From Hyphomicrobiales bacterium (GTDB taxonomy: Bacteria; Pseudomonadota; Alphaproteobacteria; Rhizobiales; Xanthobacteraceae): 9,028 nt of DNA. The position numbers were made by a program, and so were the translations under genes. Under the pieces are notes generated by a model. That model saw nothing but the letters and a program-made list of their open reading frames with translations. It ran no database searches and was not told the DNA's origin. The stretch's first letter is position 1. The number at the start of each line of letters is the position of its first letter. The stretch is from assembly GCA_026400425.1 (NCBI GenBank), contig JAPLPC010000450.1, positions 1,151 through 10,178 on the forward strand. The letters are read 5' to 3'. Positions 5,829 through 9,028 of this stretch are shown piece after piece.

Positions 5829-6533
5829 TTACTTCATGTCGTCCCGATCGAACGACTCGACCGGATCAGTTTTACCACTTGAATGGCCCTCGATCGGATC
5901 CGACTCCGGTTCGGAGGCCGGCGCCGAAGTGGGCAGCGTCCAGCTCGGGCTGCTATCTTCAGCAAGCGGCAGTTCGATCGCCAGCGGCTTGGCGGCTTTG
6001 GGCTTGGCCACCCGCGGCTTGCGCGGCGGCTTCGGCGGCAGCGCGGCGGGCGCCGGAGCGTCCATCACGATCGGAGCCGTTGCGGCACTCGCCATCAATT
6101 CATCGGGCACGTTGATCTTCAGCTTCGGAAGCTTCTTCGCGACCGCTTTCTTGGCGGGTGATTTGGGGGCCTGTCTGGCCGGCGTCTTCATCGCCGTCTT
6201 CTTCGGCGCGGCAGCTTTTTTGGCCGGGGCTTTTGCCGCGGACTTCTTCGCCGCCTTCTTGACCGGCGCTTTCGCGGCCTTATTCACGGTCTTACTGGCA
6301 GCTTTCTTTGGCGCTTTTGCAGCAGCCTTCTTCACTGTTTTCTTAACCGTCTTCTTGGACGCTGCTTTCTTGGCAGCTGCTTTTTTCGGCGCTGCCTTCT
6401 TGGCCTTCTTGGGCGCAGCCTTCTTCTTCGAAGCCTTCTTGGTCACTGTCTTCGCAGATGACTTCGCTTGCTGAAGCTTTTTGAGCTTCTTTTTTTCTTT
6501 CTTGTCTTTCTTCGACTTCTTGTCTTTAGCCAT
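5829..6533 (-). CDS. Histone H1-like Lys/Ala/Pro-rich protein with acidic tail
   Basis: A 234-residue low-complexity protein. Residues 1-139 are extremely basic, made of degenerate KKAAxKK, KKAAPKK and APAKKAA repeats resembling eukaryotic histone H1 tails and bacterial AlgP or Hc1-like proteins. Then comes a short non-repetitive segment (KINVPDELMASAATAPIV, about 139-156), a second basic patch PPKPPRKPRVAKPKAAKP (166-183), and a Ser/Pro/acidic tail to the end (PESDPIEG, DPVESFDRDD). No signal peptide or membrane segment. The ATG at 6533 has AGGAG 7 bases upstream; an earlier in-frame ATG at 6560 has no such site. Likely role: non-specific binding of DNA or RNA and nucleoid organisation, inferred from composition only. 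It is downstream of glcF on the same strand with a 142-base gap, so read-through is possible. Repeats of this kind commonly vary in length between strains. Confidence 0.82.
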   Translation of the reverse strand: MAKDKKSKKDKKEKKKLKKLQQAKSSAKTVTKKASKKKAAPKKAKKAAPKKAAAKKAASKKTVKKTVKKAAAKAPKKAASKTVNKAAKAPVKKAAKKSAAKAPAKKAAAPKKTAMKTPARQAPKSPAKKAVAKKLPKLKINVPDELMASAATAPIVMDAPAPAALPPKPPRKPRVAKPKAAKPLAIELPLAEDSSPSWTLPTSAPASEPESDPIEGHSSGKTDPVESFDRDDMK

Positions 6534-6675
6534 CGTGGTGCTCCTGTTGCCGCCGATCAATGAGGACCGGCGTTCAAGTTTCCGCGCCAGGCGGGGCCAT
6601 AGACCTGTTCATCTCGACGCAAACGGTCGCAAGCGCGCGCGCCTGCCATCTCCATCTCTCGTCGGATTGGATCGA
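6534..6675. other. Gap between glcF and the histone-like gene
   Basis: The 142 bases contain the AGGAG ribosome-binding site of the histone-like gene (6541-6545, minus) and an alternating GCGCGCGCGC run. No strong hairpin with a T-run follows the glcF stop, so I see no terminator for the glc genes; transcription may continue into the histone-like gene or a promoter may lie here. Confidence 0.5.
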
Positions 6676-7989
<1,314 letters not shown>

Positions 7990-8015
7990 GTCGCGCGTCT
8001 TTCAACTAGGGCTTT

Positions 8016-9028
8016 TCAGGTCACAAGCGCCCGCGACATCCGGCCGCGATTGAGAATGGTCTTTGGATCGAAACCCTTGCGTACGCGGTCGCCGAGCGCT
8101 GCCACGCCGGCGGCCTGCGGATGAAACACGTCGATAGCACGGCGGACGTCCTCGGAGCCGCGGATCAGCGTGGCATGGCCACCCGCGGCATCGACCAGCT
8201 TGCGGAGCTGGGGGGCCTGCGCATCCACCGACGGTGGCAATGCGGCCCAGATCAGACCGCCGCCCCAGTCGTACACGACTTCGCCTTGCGAGCGCTTCGC
8301 GATCTCCTGTCCGAGCTTGCCCCCCGACGCCGGCGGACAAACGATCCGCCATACCGGCCACATGGCGCGCGGGCCACTGGCCGCAAACGGCACGACATCG
8401 CGGATGTCTGCCCATAGCGCAGACGACTGGCTGTCATCGATGATCTCCGCGGTGCCGTAGGCCTGCAGCAAAGTGGCGAGCGATCCCGCCCGGCTCGCGG
8501 CCGATGCGGTGATGCCTTCGAGCCGGATCAGTGTCGCCGACTGATCGGGGGCAGCGATCTCGCCCGGCGGTCCCTGCGGCGTGCGCAGCGCCGAACCCGG
8601 CAGATGCGCAGCGCCGGAAATATCGTAGGGCGAGCCCAGGGCGGTCGTCATCGCTCTGTTGGCTTCGACATCATCGAGACCGCGCAGCACGATGGTGCGC
8701 TCGGCTTCGGCGCGCGGCATCACCTTCAGCGTCACTTCGGTCATGACCGCGAGCGTTCCCCATGCGCCGGCAATCAGCTTGCAGACGTCGTAGCCGGTGA
8801 CGTTCTTCACCACGCGACCACCGGCCTTGAAGCTCTCGCCGAAACCAGACACCGCGTGCACGCCGAGCAGGTGATCGCGTGCGCCGCCGGCCTGGATGCG
8901 GCGCGGCCCGGCGAGCCCGGCCGAGATCATGCCGCCGATGGTGCCGACATCGGGCGTGCCGAGCAGCCGCGACGTGTTGGTCGGCTCGAACGAGAATTGC
9001 TGGTTCTTGGCATCGAGCAGCGCCAGCA
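8016..9028 (-). CDS. glcE: Glycolate oxidase FAD-binding subunit GlcE, 5' end missing
   Basis: The C-terminal 336 residues of GlcE, a flavoprotein-like subunit of the GlcDEF complex related to GlcD but shorter. The frame is open to the right window edge, so the internal ATG at 8930 is not the start. Visible landmarks are the FAD-binding PCMH-type region with FEPTNTSRLLGTPDVGTIGG, then GLAGPRRIQAGGARDHLLGV and KAGGRVVKNVTGYDVCKLIAG with WGTLAVMTEVTLKVMPR. The C-terminal segment RVRKGFDPKTILNRGRM is shared by the family. The missing N-terminus should be roughly 60-100 residues, with the first FAD-contacting motif. The stop is 26 bases before glcF, giving the usual order glcE-glcF; glcD is expected immediately upstream, outside the window. 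No frameshift or internal stop is seen. Confidence 0.95.
   Translation of the reverse strand, partial: LALLDAKNQQFSFEPTNTSRLLGTPDVGTIGGMISAGLAGPRRIQAGGARDHLLGVHAVSGFGESFKAGGRVVKNVTGYDVCKLIAGAWGTLAVMTEVTLKVMPRAEAERTIVLRGLDDVEANRAMTTALGSPYDISGAAHLPGSALRTPQGPPGEIAAPDQSATLIRLEGITASAASRAGSLATLLQAYGTAEIIDDSQSSALWADIRDVVPFAASGPRAMWPVWRIVCPPASGGKLGQEIAKRSQGEVVYDWGGGLIWAALPPSVDAQAPQLRKLVDAAGGHATLIRGSEDVRRAIDVFHPQAAGVAALGDRVRKGFDPKTILNRGRMSRALVT

Noticed and set aside
5836..6474. Plus-strand frame with a Phe/Ala-rich, membrane-like translation
   Set aside because: It is the exact complement of the Lys/Ala repeats of the histone-like gene; the hydrophobic pattern is a by-product of AAG and GCC codons read in reverse.

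Overview
The window looks like chromosomal DNA of a GC-rich alphaproteobacterium, most likely of the Bradyrhizobium / Rhodopseudomonas / Afipia group. This is inferred from the GC-rich, G/C-ending codons, the style of the outer-membrane protein (mature N-terminus ADLGAKMYKKAPP), a Lys/Ala-rich histone-like protein, and a YddA/BclA-type ABC exporter with a fused ATPase. No rRNA, tRNA, insertion sequence, integrase or CRISPR array is visible, so the genus is not proven.

Layout from left to right. (1) The 5' part of an L-lactate/glycolate permease gene on the minus strand runs off the left edge (1-932). (2) A 296-base divergent intergenic region holds four inverted repeats, including a perfect 12-bp one. 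(3) The only plus-strand gene encodes a fused permease/ATPase ABC transporter of the SbmA/BacA-related YddA family (1229-2971). (4) Convergent with it, and sharing a 4-base stop overlap, is a ClC-type chloride channel or H+/Cl- antiporter gene (2968-4293, minus). (5) Upstream of ClC is a TorF/Gcw_chp-type outer-membrane beta-barrel gene (4451-5440, minus), which ends at a strong rho-independent terminator. (6) After a non-coding stretch of about 390 bases comes a Lys/Ala/Pro-rich histone H1-like gene with an acidic tail (5829-6533, minus), with its own terminator-like hairpin. (7) Upstream of it lie glcF (6676-7989) and the 3' part of glcE (8016 to the right edge), the iron-sulfur and second flavin-type subunits of glycolate oxidase. 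glcD is expected just beyond the right edge.

Functionally, the window has two C2/C3 hydroxyacid genes or modules at its ends: a permease of the LldP/GlcA family and the GlcE-GlcF subunits of membrane-linked glycolate oxidase. Between them sit envelope genes (ABC exporter, ClC, porin) and a nucleoid-type protein. Permease and oxidase could act in one pathway (uptake of glycolate or lactate, then oxidation of glycolate to glyoxylate), but they are about 5.7 kb apart and are not one operon. I see no phage, defence, toxin-antitoxin or obviously undescribed system. The more interesting details are the histidine at the ClC central-tyrosine position, the cysteine-bearing barrel without a C-terminal aromatic residue, the repeats in the intergenic regions, and the possible relation of the ABC protein to the symbiotic peptide transporter BclA.
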